This document shows, one piece after another, positions 10,053 through 17,452 of a stretch of DNA of 64,000 nucleotides. Every line of letters begins with the position of its first letter. Positions within the stretch are counted from its first letter, which is position 1. The DNA is from Gammaproteobacteria bacterium UBA7310 (lineage in GTDB: Bacteria > Pseudomonadota > Gammaproteobacteria > Pseudomonadales > Ketobacteraceae). A program made the position numbers and the translations under genes. The stretch covers positions 80,887 through 144,886 of the forward strand of contig DKQK01000017.1 in the NCBI GenBank assembly GCA_002471665.1, in the 5' to 3' direction. The notes below the pieces were generated by a model that was not told the origin of the DNA, did no database searches, and saw nothing but the letters and a program-made list of their open reading frames with translations.

Positions 10053-10126
10053 CTGGTTTCAGTTTTATGACATGATGGCCCTGCGAAAGCCCCAGAAAAG
10101 CCCGGAAATCCAAGGCTTTGCCGTTT

Positions 10127-10142
10127 TGGCACACTCGTTGCT
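10127..10142 (+). promoter_or_regulatory. Sigma-54 promoter of the TorF-type porin gene
   Basis: TGGCACACTCGTTGCT matches the RpoN -24/-12 consensus at all the strongly conserved positions, with GG (10128-10129) and GC (10140-10141) 10 bases apart. The predicted start near 10153 leaves a 60-base leader. Confidence 0.85.
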
Positions 10143-10212
10143 TTTCTTGTCGGGAGTTCGTTAACCAAGGTGCAAGCCTTATATCGTCTAACCTCTGGGG
10201 GTTATTTTAATT

Positions 10213-10905
10213 ATGTTAAACAAACAATCCAAAATGCTTCGTTTGAGTGCTCTTTCTCTGGCCGTTGCCGGAGCTATGGCCGTTGCGCCAACCGCTGCTA
10301 ACGCTGAAGTGTCCGCTTCTGTTGGTGTTGCCAACATGTACTTGTGGCGCGGTTACGATCTGGGCAATGGTGATGCTCAGGTATCCGGTGACCTGAGCTA
10401 TTCAAACAGCGGTTTCTACACTGGTGTATGGGCTGCATCCGGTGATTCTGCTGCGGGACAGGAATACGACCTGTATGTGGGCTATGGCGCAGAGTTCGGT
10501 GGCGTGAGCATTGATTTGAGCGTGTGGAACTACATGTACCCGTCTGCTCCAGAAGGCAATGACCAGATCCTCGATGATTTCGGTGGTTTGAGTGAAGCCA
10601 TTCTGTCCATCGGTTTTGCCGGTTTCAGCGTAACAGCCTACGACAACATCGCCGGCGGTTCCGGTTATGAGTACTACACACTGGCCTATGGTTATGAAGC
10701 ATTCTCCATCCTGGTGGGTAAGCACGACAATATCGGTGGACCGGATGATAACGGAATCTATCAACCGGCAGAAGACGTGACCCACGTTGATTTGTCCTAC
10801 GCCTACAATGACAATCTGTCGTTCACGGTCAGCCAGCAGGTTGATAACGAAGACGACGACGATCCTAAAGTTGTCGTGTCTTACAGTCTGCCTATCGACA
10901 TGTAA
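10213..10905 (+). CDS. TorF-family putative outer-membrane porin
   Basis: The 230-residue protein has a Sec signal peptide (cut near AANA-EVSAS) and then alternating beta-strand sequence rich in Tyr, Gly and Asp. It carries the family's opening block, VGVANMYLWRGYDLGNGDAQ, with the invariant WRG, and ends with an amphipathic strand (VVVSYSLPIDM). These features fit the TorF/Gcw_chp family of small outer-membrane beta barrels; the solute is unknown. In related bacteria such genes commonly sit next to glnK-amtB. Here it is 33 kb from that pair but has the same kind of promoter, sigma-54 with NtrC-like sites, suggesting a role in nitrogen-limited growth. The start could also be the ATG seven codons downstream. 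Confidence 0.82.
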   Translation: MLNKQSKMLRLSALSLAVAGAMAVAPTAANAEVSASVGVANMYLWRGYDLGNGDAQVSGDLSYSNSGFYTGVWAASGDSAAGQEYDLYVGYGAEFGGVSIDLSVWNYMYPSAPEGNDQILDDFGGLSEAILSIGFAGFSVTAYDNIAGGSGYEYYTLAYGYEAFSILVGKHDNIGGPDDNGIYQPAEDVTHVDLSYAYNDNLSFTVSQQVDNEDDDDPKVVVSYSLPIDM

Positions 10906-10935
10906 GAAGCAGAGAATTTCGATTTCTCTCCGAGT

Positions 10936-10963
10936 GGGCCGGTATTCGTACCGGCCCTTTTTT
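10936..10963 (+). terminator. Rho-independent terminator after the porin gene
   Basis: A perfect 9-bp stem GGGCCGGTA (10936-10944) and TACCGGCCC (10949-10957) with a TTCG tetraloop is followed by six T. Confidence 0.95.
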
Positions 10964-11036
10964 GTGTCTGCCCAAATGTAAACCTTACACCTTAATTCCG
11001 ATATCATTGGCCCAAATCGACGTTGGGCAGGGATAT

Positions 11037-11996
11037 ATGGATAAGTTGGGATTACTGGAAGTGTTCAGTGAGGTGGCCAGAACCGGCAGCTTTGCCCAGG
11101 CCGCCGTCGGCATGGGGGCCTCCCCGTCAACCATCAGCAAAGCCATTGCGCGGCTTGAATCCCATCTGGAATTCAGTCTGTTCGTGCGCTCCACCCGGCG
11201 CTTGCGTTTAACCCCGCAGGGGCAATTGTATCTGGATTCAGTGCGCACCATATTGCAGTCCCTGGCCGACAGTGAGCATCGTCTACGCCAAAGTACCCTG
11301 ACACCACAGGGTGTGCTCAGTATCAACGCGCCGGTCTCCTATGGTCGGTTGTATCTGTTGCCACTGCTGACGGAATTTCGCCAGCGTTTTCCGGAGCTGG
11401 ATGTTAATGTCAGCTTCTCCGATCACTATCGCGATACCATTGAAGAAGGCTTTGACCTGTCCATTCGCAGTGGCCAGTTAAAAGACAACAGCCTTATCGG
11501 CCGCCAGCTATCACCCATTGATTTTTTGATTTGTGCGGCGCCGGATTTTTTGCACCAACGGGGTGTGCCGGGCTCAGTGACCCAATTGATGGCGCAACCC
11601 TGGATTCGGTTTCGCTTCAAGCAGACCGGGCGCATTATGCCCGTCTTCTGCCCATTGCAGGCCAGTGGCGAAGACAGTATTGATCCCGGCAGGCAGTATG
11701 TGGTGGATGATGGCGAAGCGCTGGCGCAATTGGCGGCCCAGGGCCTGGGGCTGGTGCAATTACCGCATTTTATTGCCCGTAACTGGTTGCTGTCAGGGCA
11801 GTTGGTGTCGCTCTATCCGGCAGTGCGTCCTCCCACGTTCGGTGTGTTTGCGGTGTATCCCATGCAGGAAAGAACACCAGCAAAAATTACCGCCTTCCTG
11901 ACATTCCTGCAGCAGCAACTGGCGGCCATGGGGGAAGACGGACGCCACACCTGGGTGGATGACGTTGCTCCCCTGTGTATGACCCTTAGCGGATAA
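11037..11996 (+). CDS. LysR-family transcriptional regulator
   Basis: A 319-residue DNA-binding regulator. The N-terminal winged helix-turn-helix covers about residues 1-60 (LLEVFSEVARTGSFAQAA, then ISKAIARLESHL), and the effector-binding domain with the LysR fold starts near residue 90 (GVLSINAPVSYGRLYLLPLL). The subgroup is that of short regulators often acting on a divergent or adjacent oxidoreductase gene; no ligand can be named. ATG 11037 follows GGGCAGGGA. The 3' end overlaps the convergent DJ-1/PfpI gene by 11 bases, so each transcript can run antisense to the other. Confidence 0.88.
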   Translation: MDKLGLLEVFSEVARTGSFAQAAVGMGASPSTISKAIARLESHLEFSLFVRSTRRLRLTPQGQLYLDSVRTILQSLADSEHRLRQSTLTPQGVLSINAPVSYGRLYLLPLLTEFRQRFPELDVNVSFSDHYRDTIEEGFDLSIRSGQLKDNSLIGRQLSPIDFLICAAPDFLHQRGVPGSVTQLMAQPWIRFRFKQTGRIMPVFCPLQASGEDSIDPGRQYVVDDGEALAQLAAQGLGLVQLPHFIARNWLLSGQLVSLYPAVRPPTFGVFAVYPMQERTPAKITAFLTFLQQQLAAMGEDGRHTWVDDVAPLCMTLSG

Positions 11997-12651
11997 ACGG
12001 CTGCTGAGAGAGACGGCGGTACTGGATGGCATCCGCCACTTCTTCGGCTTTGGCCTCGGAGGCGATTTTTGACAGGAGCATCAATGCTGCCTGATAGCTC
12101 ACCAGGCTGCCGTTGGAGGTGATCACGCCGTCGTCCACAACCACATTGGTATTTTCCTGCACCTTGACCGCGGGAAAATCCCGTTGCAGCTCCGCTTCGC
12201 CACCGGCCCAGGTGGTGGCCTGCTTACCGTCCAGCAGGCCTGCTTTGGCCAAGACAAAGGCACCGGAACAATTGCTGGCCACCCACGACGCATGGCGCCC
12301 ACTGGATCTGACGTACTCTATTACATCCTGTCGTCGCAGAATGGGCCCCATATCGTAAGCGCTGGGCACAATCAGCACATCCAGCGACGGTTGTTCACTC
12401 AGTTGATGCTGTACGTTCAACGAAATATTTTCGTGGGTGGTGACACTGGGTTTGGAATCAATGTGGATCAGACTGACGTTATAGTCCCTGAACCAACTCA
12501 GTTGGCTCGCGTGACCAAAGACTTCAAGCGGCGCCGTGATGTCGGAAGTCAGGACGCCATCCCATACCAGGATCCCTATTTGTTTGTCCGCCGCCTGGGA
12601 AGACAGGCTGAGTAAACTGGTCAGAAGCAGGGCTAGAAGCGTACGTAGCAT
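11986..12651 (-). CDS. Exported DJ-1/PfpI-family protein
   Basis: The 221-residue product has a Sec signal peptide (MLRTLLALLLTSLLSLSSQA) and then a class I glutamine amidotransferase-like DJ-1/PfpI domain. The domain begins KQIGILVWDGVLTSDITAPL and has the nucleophile elbow WVASNCSGAFVLAKAG with its cysteine, preceded by the acidic stretch LDVLIVPSAYDMGP. Such proteins are normally cytoplasmic, so the signal peptide suggests a periplasmic version. The start at 12651 is preferred over 12666 because GGGAG lies 10 bases upstream of it. Function (hydratase, protease or chaperone) cannot be decided. Confidence 0.82.
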   Translation of the reverse strand: MLRTLLALLLTSLLSLSSQAADKQIGILVWDGVLTSDITAPLEVFGHASQLSWFRDYNVSLIHIDSKPSVTTHENISLNVQHQLSEQPSLDVLIVPSAYDMGPILRRQDVIEYVRSSGRHASWVASNCSGAFVLAKAGLLDGKQATTWAGGEAELQRDFPAVKVQENTNVVVDDGVITSNGSLVSYQAALMLLSKIASEAKAEEVADAIQYRRLSQQPFIR

Positions 12652-12823
12652 AGTGTTTTCTCCCATATGATGTCGATGCGATGAGGTCAGTGCGGGCAAG
12701 CATACGGGCGTAGCAGTGCAGTGAACAGGTGCCTGCGGTCGTTTCAGTGGTGACGGAAATTCACGACTAATCTAACGGACAGCTTTGGCCTGCGTGCGGG
12801 AAGTTTTCCCGGTTTGATATGGC

Positions 12824-13630
12824 TCAACTAAACGTCTGATCCGACAGTATCACTTCAATTTCCTCCACAATCTGTTGCTGGCGTTGGGCGTTAATGCGCT
12901 GGCGCAGGTTCCGGGATAACTCTTCAAGGTGATCCCTGGCCCCTTCCATCTGTCGAAGGCGCCAACGGTTCTCCGTATGCAGGGAAACGGTCAGATAGTG
13001 CATCAGGCCCTGTTGCAGATAGTGCAGCTGCAGTTCCTGCAGCAGTGTTGCGGCTGGTAATGTTGTGCAGAGGGAGGCGGCGTTGCAATGATCGGGCTGC
13101 GGCAGCGGCAGTAGCTGCACGATTTCAGGCTGGTTGTGGTCGTGATAAAGCACGCGAATACGACGGGGGAAGCCCGTGCGCACACTTGTATCGACAATGC
13201 TGTGCATCACTGCCAGGGATTCGTCAATGCCTGCAGCGGCCCGCAGCGCAATAACGTTGTCGTAGGTTGACAGTTTGTCTGCCAGGCGGGTTCCAACCGC
13301 CAGTATGATCTCGGTATCCTGTAATGCCAGTTCGTGAAAGCGTTGTGCCACCAGCTCGTTGAAACCACCACAGAAACCCCGCTCCGATCCCAGCACCAGC
13401 AGCAGGTCGGGGCCCGGTGCCGCCGGCAGTTGGCCGGCAGCCGCGCCGCCGCGGTGAAACAGAAATTGATCCATGGCCTGGCGGCAGCTGTCAAACACTG
13501 AGCGCTGGTGACCCTGGGCTTTTTCCAGGCGCAACATTTCCACCCGAGCCAGGTTGCGCATGGCAGTGATGATATCGTCCAGCTCTTCATACAGTTCCAG
13601 GCGATAGTTGTTCTCGGCCCGTTGACTCAT
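12824..13630 (-). CDS. atpG: N-type F1Fo ATPase, gamma subunit
   Basis: Gamma is the central shaft that couples the F1 head to the c ring. The 268-residue form starts MSQRAENNYRLELYEELDDI and ends in LRQRINAQRQQQIVEEIEVI, the usual paired N- and C-terminal helices, with LLLVLGSERGFCGGFNELVA as the conserved central block. It is shorter and more divergent than standard AtpG, as in N-ATPases. The start overlaps the atpA stop by 4 bases (ATGA). This is the last gene of the operon. Confidence 0.88.
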   Translation of the reverse strand: MSQRAENNYRLELYEELDDIITAMRNLARVEMLRLEKAQGHQRSVFDSCRQAMDQFLFHRGGAAAGQLPAAPGPDLLLVLGSERGFCGGFNELVAQRFHELALQDTEIILAVGTRLADKLSTYDNVIALRAAAGIDESLAVMHSIVDTSVRTGFPRRIRVLYHDHNQPEIVQLLPLPQPDHCNAASLCTTLPAATLLQELQLHYLQQGLMHYLTVSLHTENRWRLRQMEGARDHLEELSRNLRQRINAQRQQQIVEEIEVILSDQTFS

Positions 13631-15084
13631 GTTGGTTGCAGCCAGGTTTGAATTTGTTGCCGCCACTGGTCGCGGCTGGCATCCAGGGTCAGCTTGCTTT
13701 GCTTGGCGGCGGCTTCCAGCTGCAACAGAATGGAGGGGAGCCGATTCAGCTCGCAATCGTCCAGCAGTTTCTCGTTATAGGCAATCAGCCAGGTCAGTTG
13801 GCCGGTGGCACTCACCGGGGTTAATCGATCCTGCACCATGATCTGGCGCAGCACCCGGCCCCGTTTCAACTTTGCTTCCATGGCCGGCTCCAGCCGGGTT
13901 CCAAAACGGGTAAAGGCTTCCAGCTCCAGAAATTGCAGATAGTCCAGGCGGATGCGGCCGGCTTCCTGTTTGATGGCTGGGTGCTGTGCCTTGCCGCCAA
14001 TCCGCGATACCGAGCGGGTTACATCAATGGCGGGCAGCATGCCGGCGGCAAACAGCTTTTGATCCAGGTAGATTTGGCCGTCGGTAATGGAAATCAGATT
14101 GGTGGGAATGTAGGAAGCGATTTCTCCCTGTTTGGTTTCCACAATGGGTAGAGCCGTCATGGAGCCACCGCCCAGTTCCGGAGACAGAACCGTGGTGCGC
14201 TCCAGCAAGCGCGAATGCAGGTAAAATATATCGCCGGGATAGGCTTCCCGCCCCGGTGGCCGATGCAATAACAGGGACAGTTCCCGATACGCTTGTGCGT
14301 GCTGGGTCAGGTCATCGTAGATGATCAGGGTATCCTTGCCGCGCTGCATCCAGTATTCGGCAATGGCGCAACCGGAAAACGGCGCCAGGTAGCGGCAACC
14401 GGAAAGCTCGTTGGCTTCGGCCACCACCAGGGTAGTGTAGGCGGTGGCGCCCTGCTCCTGCAGCGTATCGATGAGGGTGGCCACGCTGCTGCGGGTCTGG
14501 CCGATGCTGACGTATACGCACAACACGTCTTCGCCCTGTTGTCGCAGTATGGCGTCCACGGCCAGGGAGGTTTTCCCCAGGCCGTTATCGCCGATGATCA
14601 ACTGGCGCTGGCCTTTGCCGATGGGAATCTGGGAATCGATGATGCGGTTGCCGGTGTACAGTGGATTGCGGACAAAATTGCGGTCCAGAATGGTGGGAGA
14701 GGTCACCTCCAGTAAGCCCCGCTGATGATCGGCAGGCGCCGGCATGTCGTCCAGGGGCCGGCCCAGGGGATCCAGCACCCGTCCCAAAACACTGTCACCG
14801 ATGGTAATGTCCAGGCGTCGGCCGGAACGCCGAACGCTGATGCCGGATGACAGGGAGGCCTTTTGCTCCAACACGATCGCGCCCAGCTTTTCCGGATCCA
14901 GCAGAAACACCAGGGCAGTACTGCCGTCTTCCAGGTAAATCACCTCGTCCATCATGGCGGACGGCAATCCCTGCACCCAGATGATGCCGTCACCCACGCT
15001 GATCACCGTGCCCTGTTCGGTGATGCGGGTGCTGATGCTGTAATCGGGGTTGAGATCAAACAGCGATCTGGAATCAGATGGCAT
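13627..15084 (-). CDS. atpA: N-type F1Fo ATPase, alpha subunit
   Basis: Alpha carries the non-catalytic nucleotide sites of the F1 head. The 485-residue protein has the beta-barrel domain (ISVGDGIIWVQGLPSAMMDE), a P loop in the variant form IGDNGLGKTSLAVD where standard alpha has GDRQTGKT, and the conserved PGREAYPGDIFYLHSRLLER and IPTNLISITDGQIYL blocks. ATG 15084 gives a natural start (MPSDSRSLFDLNPDYS) and overlaps atpF by 11 bases. The N-terminus lacks the usual delta-binding extension of bacterial alpha subunits. Confidence 0.92.
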   Translation of the reverse strand: MPSDSRSLFDLNPDYSISTRITEQGTVISVGDGIIWVQGLPSAMMDEVIYLEDGSTALVFLLDPEKLGAIVLEQKASLSSGISVRRSGRRLDITIGDSVLGRVLDPLGRPLDDMPAPADHQRGLLEVTSPTILDRNFVRNPLYTGNRIIDSQIPIGKGQRQLIIGDNGLGKTSLAVDAILRQQGEDVLCVYVSIGQTRSSVATLIDTLQEQGATAYTTLVVAEANELSGCRYLAPFSGCAIAEYWMQRGKDTLIIYDDLTQHAQAYRELSLLLHRPPGREAYPGDIFYLHSRLLERTTVLSPELGGGSMTALPIVETKQGEIASYIPTNLISITDGQIYLDQKLFAAGMLPAIDVTRSVSRIGGKAQHPAIKQEAGRIRLDYLQFLELEAFTRFGTRLEPAMEAKLKRGRVLRQIMVQDRLTPVSATGQLTWLIAYNEKLLDDCELNRLPSILLQLEAAAKQSKLTLDASRDQWRQQIQTWLQPT

Positions 15085-15820
15085 GGTGCAATTCCGCCTT
15101 AAAGAATTCCAGTTCATCCACCAGATTGGCATGCAAGGTCAACGGCCCGATGTTAAGGCGAATGCCACTGATCAGCGATTCGTCCAGGCGGGTGTCCAGG
15201 CTCACGGTCTGGTGCAGTGTGTCGGTCAATGTGTGCTGTAGCTGTTGCAGTTGATCGGGTGCCAATGGTCGCGCCGATGTGACAAGCAACGTGGTTTGCT
15301 TGTGCAGGGCATTGGTAATCTCGTCGTGTTCTGCGGCCGATAACGCCTGCAGGTCTTCCTGTAACATGTTGAGCAGGGCGTTATCCAGATCCTCCCCGGC
15401 TAACCGGCGCAGCAACTGTTGAGTTAACAGCAGGGCACCCTGTTGGGACTCCTGGCGGGCCTTTGCTGCCAGTGCTGCCTTGTCCTGTTCCAATATGGAC
15501 TGCAGGCGTTTCTTCTCGGTTTCCGCCTCCTCTCGGACTTTGGTCATCGCCTGTTGCCGTTGCTCGCTTAATTCGGTTAACAGCGCCTGTCGCTGGTGCG
15601 CTCTTTCCACATCCCACTCATCAATTTTGGCTTGCAGGGTCTGTTGCAGTGATGCCGCCGCTTGCTGTTGCGCTTCGGCATCCTGTTGTGCCTGTTTCAG
15701 CTGCTGTTGACGGCGGGCAATGGCAGCCTGAACCGGCTTGAACAGAAAGCGTTGCAGTAGCCAGATCAGTACCAGGAAATTAACGATTTCCAATACGAGG
15801 GTAAGTGGGTCAAGTTCCAT
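15074..15820 (-). CDS. atpF: N-type F1Fo ATPase, subunit b with delta-like C-terminal region
   Basis: Subunit b forms the peripheral stalk. The 248-residue protein starts with a membrane segment (LVLEIVNFLVLIWLLQRFLF), continues as a long Gln/Ala/Glu-rich coiled coil to about residue 150, then has a C-terminal part (LVTSARPLAPDQLQQL to LDESLISGIRLNIGPLTLHA) resembling the C-terminal domain of the delta subunit. It is about 90 residues longer than a standard b of about 156, and no separate delta gene exists in this operon. A b-delta fusion that also replaces delta is therefore a reasonable reading. Confidence 0.88.
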   Translation of the reverse strand: MELDPLTLVLEIVNFLVLIWLLQRFLFKPVQAAIARRQQQLKQAQQDAEAQQQAAASLQQTLQAKIDEWDVERAHQRQALLTELSEQRQQAMTKVREEAETEKKRLQSILEQDKAALAAKARQESQQGALLLTQQLLRRLAGEDLDNALLNMLQEDLQALSAAEHDEITNALHKQTTLLVTSARPLAPDQLQQLQHTLTDTLHQTVSLDTRLDESLISGIRLNIGPLTLHANLVDELEFFKAELHHAI

Positions 15821-15832
15821 CAGCAGGCGCCG

Positions 15833-16099
15833 TTACTGAACGAAGTATTCAAGCAGTGGGTTGCGAAACAGTATGATCAGCACCACCACCAACACGTAAA
15901 TCGCCAACGATTCGATCATGGCTAACCCGATGAACAGGGTGCGGGTGATGATTTTCTCCGCCTCCGGTTGTCGTGCCAGTGCATCCAGGGCCTGGGCAAT
16001 GGCTTTGCCCATGGCGTAGGCCGGCAGGGCACCACCAATGGCGATGGCCAGGGCGGCTACCACAGTGGACAGTGTGCTGAACCAGTGTAGGTCGGTCAT
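15833..16099 (-). CDS. atpE: N-type F1Fo ATPase, subunit c (rotor ring)
   Basis: The 88-residue proteolipid has two membrane helices joined by the loop ALARQPEA. Helix 2 has the ion-carrying Glu63 in LAMIESLAIYVL, with Ser64 and Tyr68 matching the sodium ligands Ser66 and Tyr70 of the Ilyobacter c subunit. In helix 1 (GGALPAYAMGKA), aligning the proline and the RQPEA loop puts Met30 where Ilyobacter has Gln32 and where N-ATPases, as I recall, usually have a second Glu. Ion specificity (Na+ or H+) is therefore unclear. Overlaps atpB by 4 bases. Confidence 0.92.
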   Translation of the reverse strand: MTDLHWFSTLSTVVAALAIAIGGALPAYAMGKAIAQALDALARQPEAEKIITRTLFIGLAMIESLAIYVLVVVLIILFRNPLLEYFVQ

Positions 16100-16776
16100 G
16101 TGTTTTTGCTCCCTTGTTCAGATGAGGTTGTTTTATTTTCCAGGCTGGTGCCGATATAAAGCAGGGCCAGTACGCCGAAGATGTAAGCCTGAATCAGCGC
16201 TTCCACCAGGTGCAGCATCATCAGTGGTACCGGCACCAGAAAACCGGCCACCAGCAGCACCAACAGAATGGCCATCTCCAGGCTCATGATATTGCCGAAC
16301 AGGCGAATGGCCAGGGCCAGAGTGCGGCTGATCTCACTCATCAGGTGAAACGGCAACATAATCGGATTGGGGGACAGATAATGCTTCAGGTAGGTTTTCA
16401 GCCCCAGGTTGCGGATACCAAACCAGTGCACCGAGACAAAGACGATTACAGCCAGTCCGGCGGTTACCGACAAATCTGCAGTGGGGGAATGCAGCCCGGG
16501 AATCAGCCCCAGCAGATTGGCGCACACCAGATAGACCCACAAGGTGGCAATAAACGGGGTGACTTGTTTGTAGTGGTTGGGCACCACTTCTTGCACCGCG
16601 TTTTCCATCATGGCAAACAGGGATTCGGCACCGGTGCGCCACAGGTTATCTTCCTGTTGCAGTTTATGACGGATAAACGCACTGAACGACAACAATAGCA
16701 GCATCACCAGCCAGGTGGTGAGTAGAGATCCGCTCAGGGAGAGCGTCCCGAAGTGGATACCTTGTGCTTCGTTCAT
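16096..16776 (-). CDS. atpB: N-type F1Fo ATPase, subunit a
   Basis: Subunit a forms the two ion half-channels against the c ring. The 226-residue protein (MNEAQGIHFGTLSLSGSLLT) has five to six membrane helices and the essential arginine helix in EISRTLALAIRLFGNIMSLE. The C-terminal helix VEALIQAYIFGVLALLYIG carries the conserved Gln. ATG 16776 is chosen because it overlaps the upstream stop as ATGA; an in-frame ATG at 16797 is less likely. Confidence 0.92.
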   Translation of the reverse strand: MNEAQGIHFGTLSLSGSLLTTWLVMLLLLSFSAFIRHKLQQEDNLWRTGAESLFAMMENAVQEVVPNHYKQVTPFIATLWVYLVCANLLGLIPGLHSPTADLSVTAGLAVIVFVSVHWFGIRNLGLKTYLKHYLSPNPIMLPFHLMSEISRTLALAIRLFGNIMSLEMAILLVLLVAGFLVPVPLMMLHLVEALIQAYIFGVLALLYIGTSLENKTTSSEQGSKNT

Positions 16777-17048
16777 GAACGCCCCCGGATATACCACACC
16801 ATATTCCAGATGCCGGCGACCACACCGAGAATGATAAAGCTGACCGTCCAGCGGGTGCCGAATTCTGCATTCAGGCTGTCCAGCCAGCGCCCGAAGTAGG
16901 CCCCGCCTACCATGGGGATCACCAGCAACAATCCCAGGGTGCCACCGTACATCAACAGCCCGAACAGCCCCGCCGGCGCCTGTTCGCCCCGATCCTGTCG
17001 TGCGTTATCCCGTTGCAGCGATTCGCGGAAATCATCCCGTTGATTCAC
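16773..17048 (-). CDS. atpQ: N-type ATPase operon protein AtpQ (AtpI-like)
   Basis: A 91-residue membrane protein with a charged N-terminus (NQRDDFRESLQRDNARQDRG) and two helices, GLLMYGGTLGLLLVIPMVGG and WTVSFIILGVVAGIWNMVWY, around the GRWLD motif of the AtpI/ATPase_gene1 family. AtpI-type proteins help assemble the c ring. The start is taken as GTG 17048, since AAGGAGG lies 6 bases upstream and the GTG overlaps the atpC stop (GTGA). In typical N-ATPase operons an atpR gene follows atpQ; here atpB starts directly. Confidence 0.85.
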   Translation of the reverse strand: MNQRDDFRESLQRDNARQDRGEQAPAGLFGLLMYGGTLGLLLVIPMVGGAYFGRWLDSLNAEFGTRWTVSFIILGVVAGIWNMVWYIRGRS

Positions 17049-17452
17049 AGCTGTCCTCCTTGCTGATTCATTTCCCACAGCCTGCGTGCCAGGGCCTGTT
17101 CCATCTGCGTTACGTTGCGCAGGGTTGTGTCCTGGGTTTCACTTTCCTGTTGCCAGCGGGTTTCCAGCAGATGCAGCAATTGCTGGCGGCTGTCGCTCAA
17201 TACAAACTGGGTGGTCATCAATTGCAGCCGGTTGTTGTGAAACCACAGTGTTGCTCCGGGTTGGGCAATATAATGCCAGTGGCTGTCGTCTGTTTTATAG
17301 CGCGCCAATCCTGGCTGCAAACAGGTAACAAAGGTTTCATGGCCGGCCTGCAGGCCAAAACGGCCACTGCGATCCGTGGCAACAAAACTGTGGGCGCCAT
17401 CGATCTGCTCTTTACGGGTGCAATCCATCAACACCAGAGTGAAAGGGGTCAT
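17045..17452 (-). CDS. atpC: N-type F1Fo ATPase, epsilon subunit
   Basis: The 135-residue protein has the position and size of epsilon: an N-terminal beta-sandwich (FTLVLMDCTRKEQIDGAHSF, GRFGLQAGHETFVTC) and a C-terminal helical hairpin (SRQQLLHLLETRWQQESE). Sequence conservation is weak, as is usual for this subunit. It lies second in the operon after the beta gene, the N-ATPase order, and overlaps atpD by 4 bases. Confidence 0.83.
   Translation of the reverse strand: MTPFTLVLMDCTRKEQIDGAHSFVATDRSGRFGLQAGHETFVTCLQPGLARYKTDDSHWHYIAQPGATLWFHNNRLQLMTTQFVLSDSRQQLLHLLETRWQQESETQDTTLRNVTQMEQALARRLWEMNQQGGQL

Noticed and set aside
12797..12811. CGGGAA-GTT-TTCCCG hairpin after atpG as a terminator
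   Set aside because: The stem is short and no T run follows in the direction of the operon.
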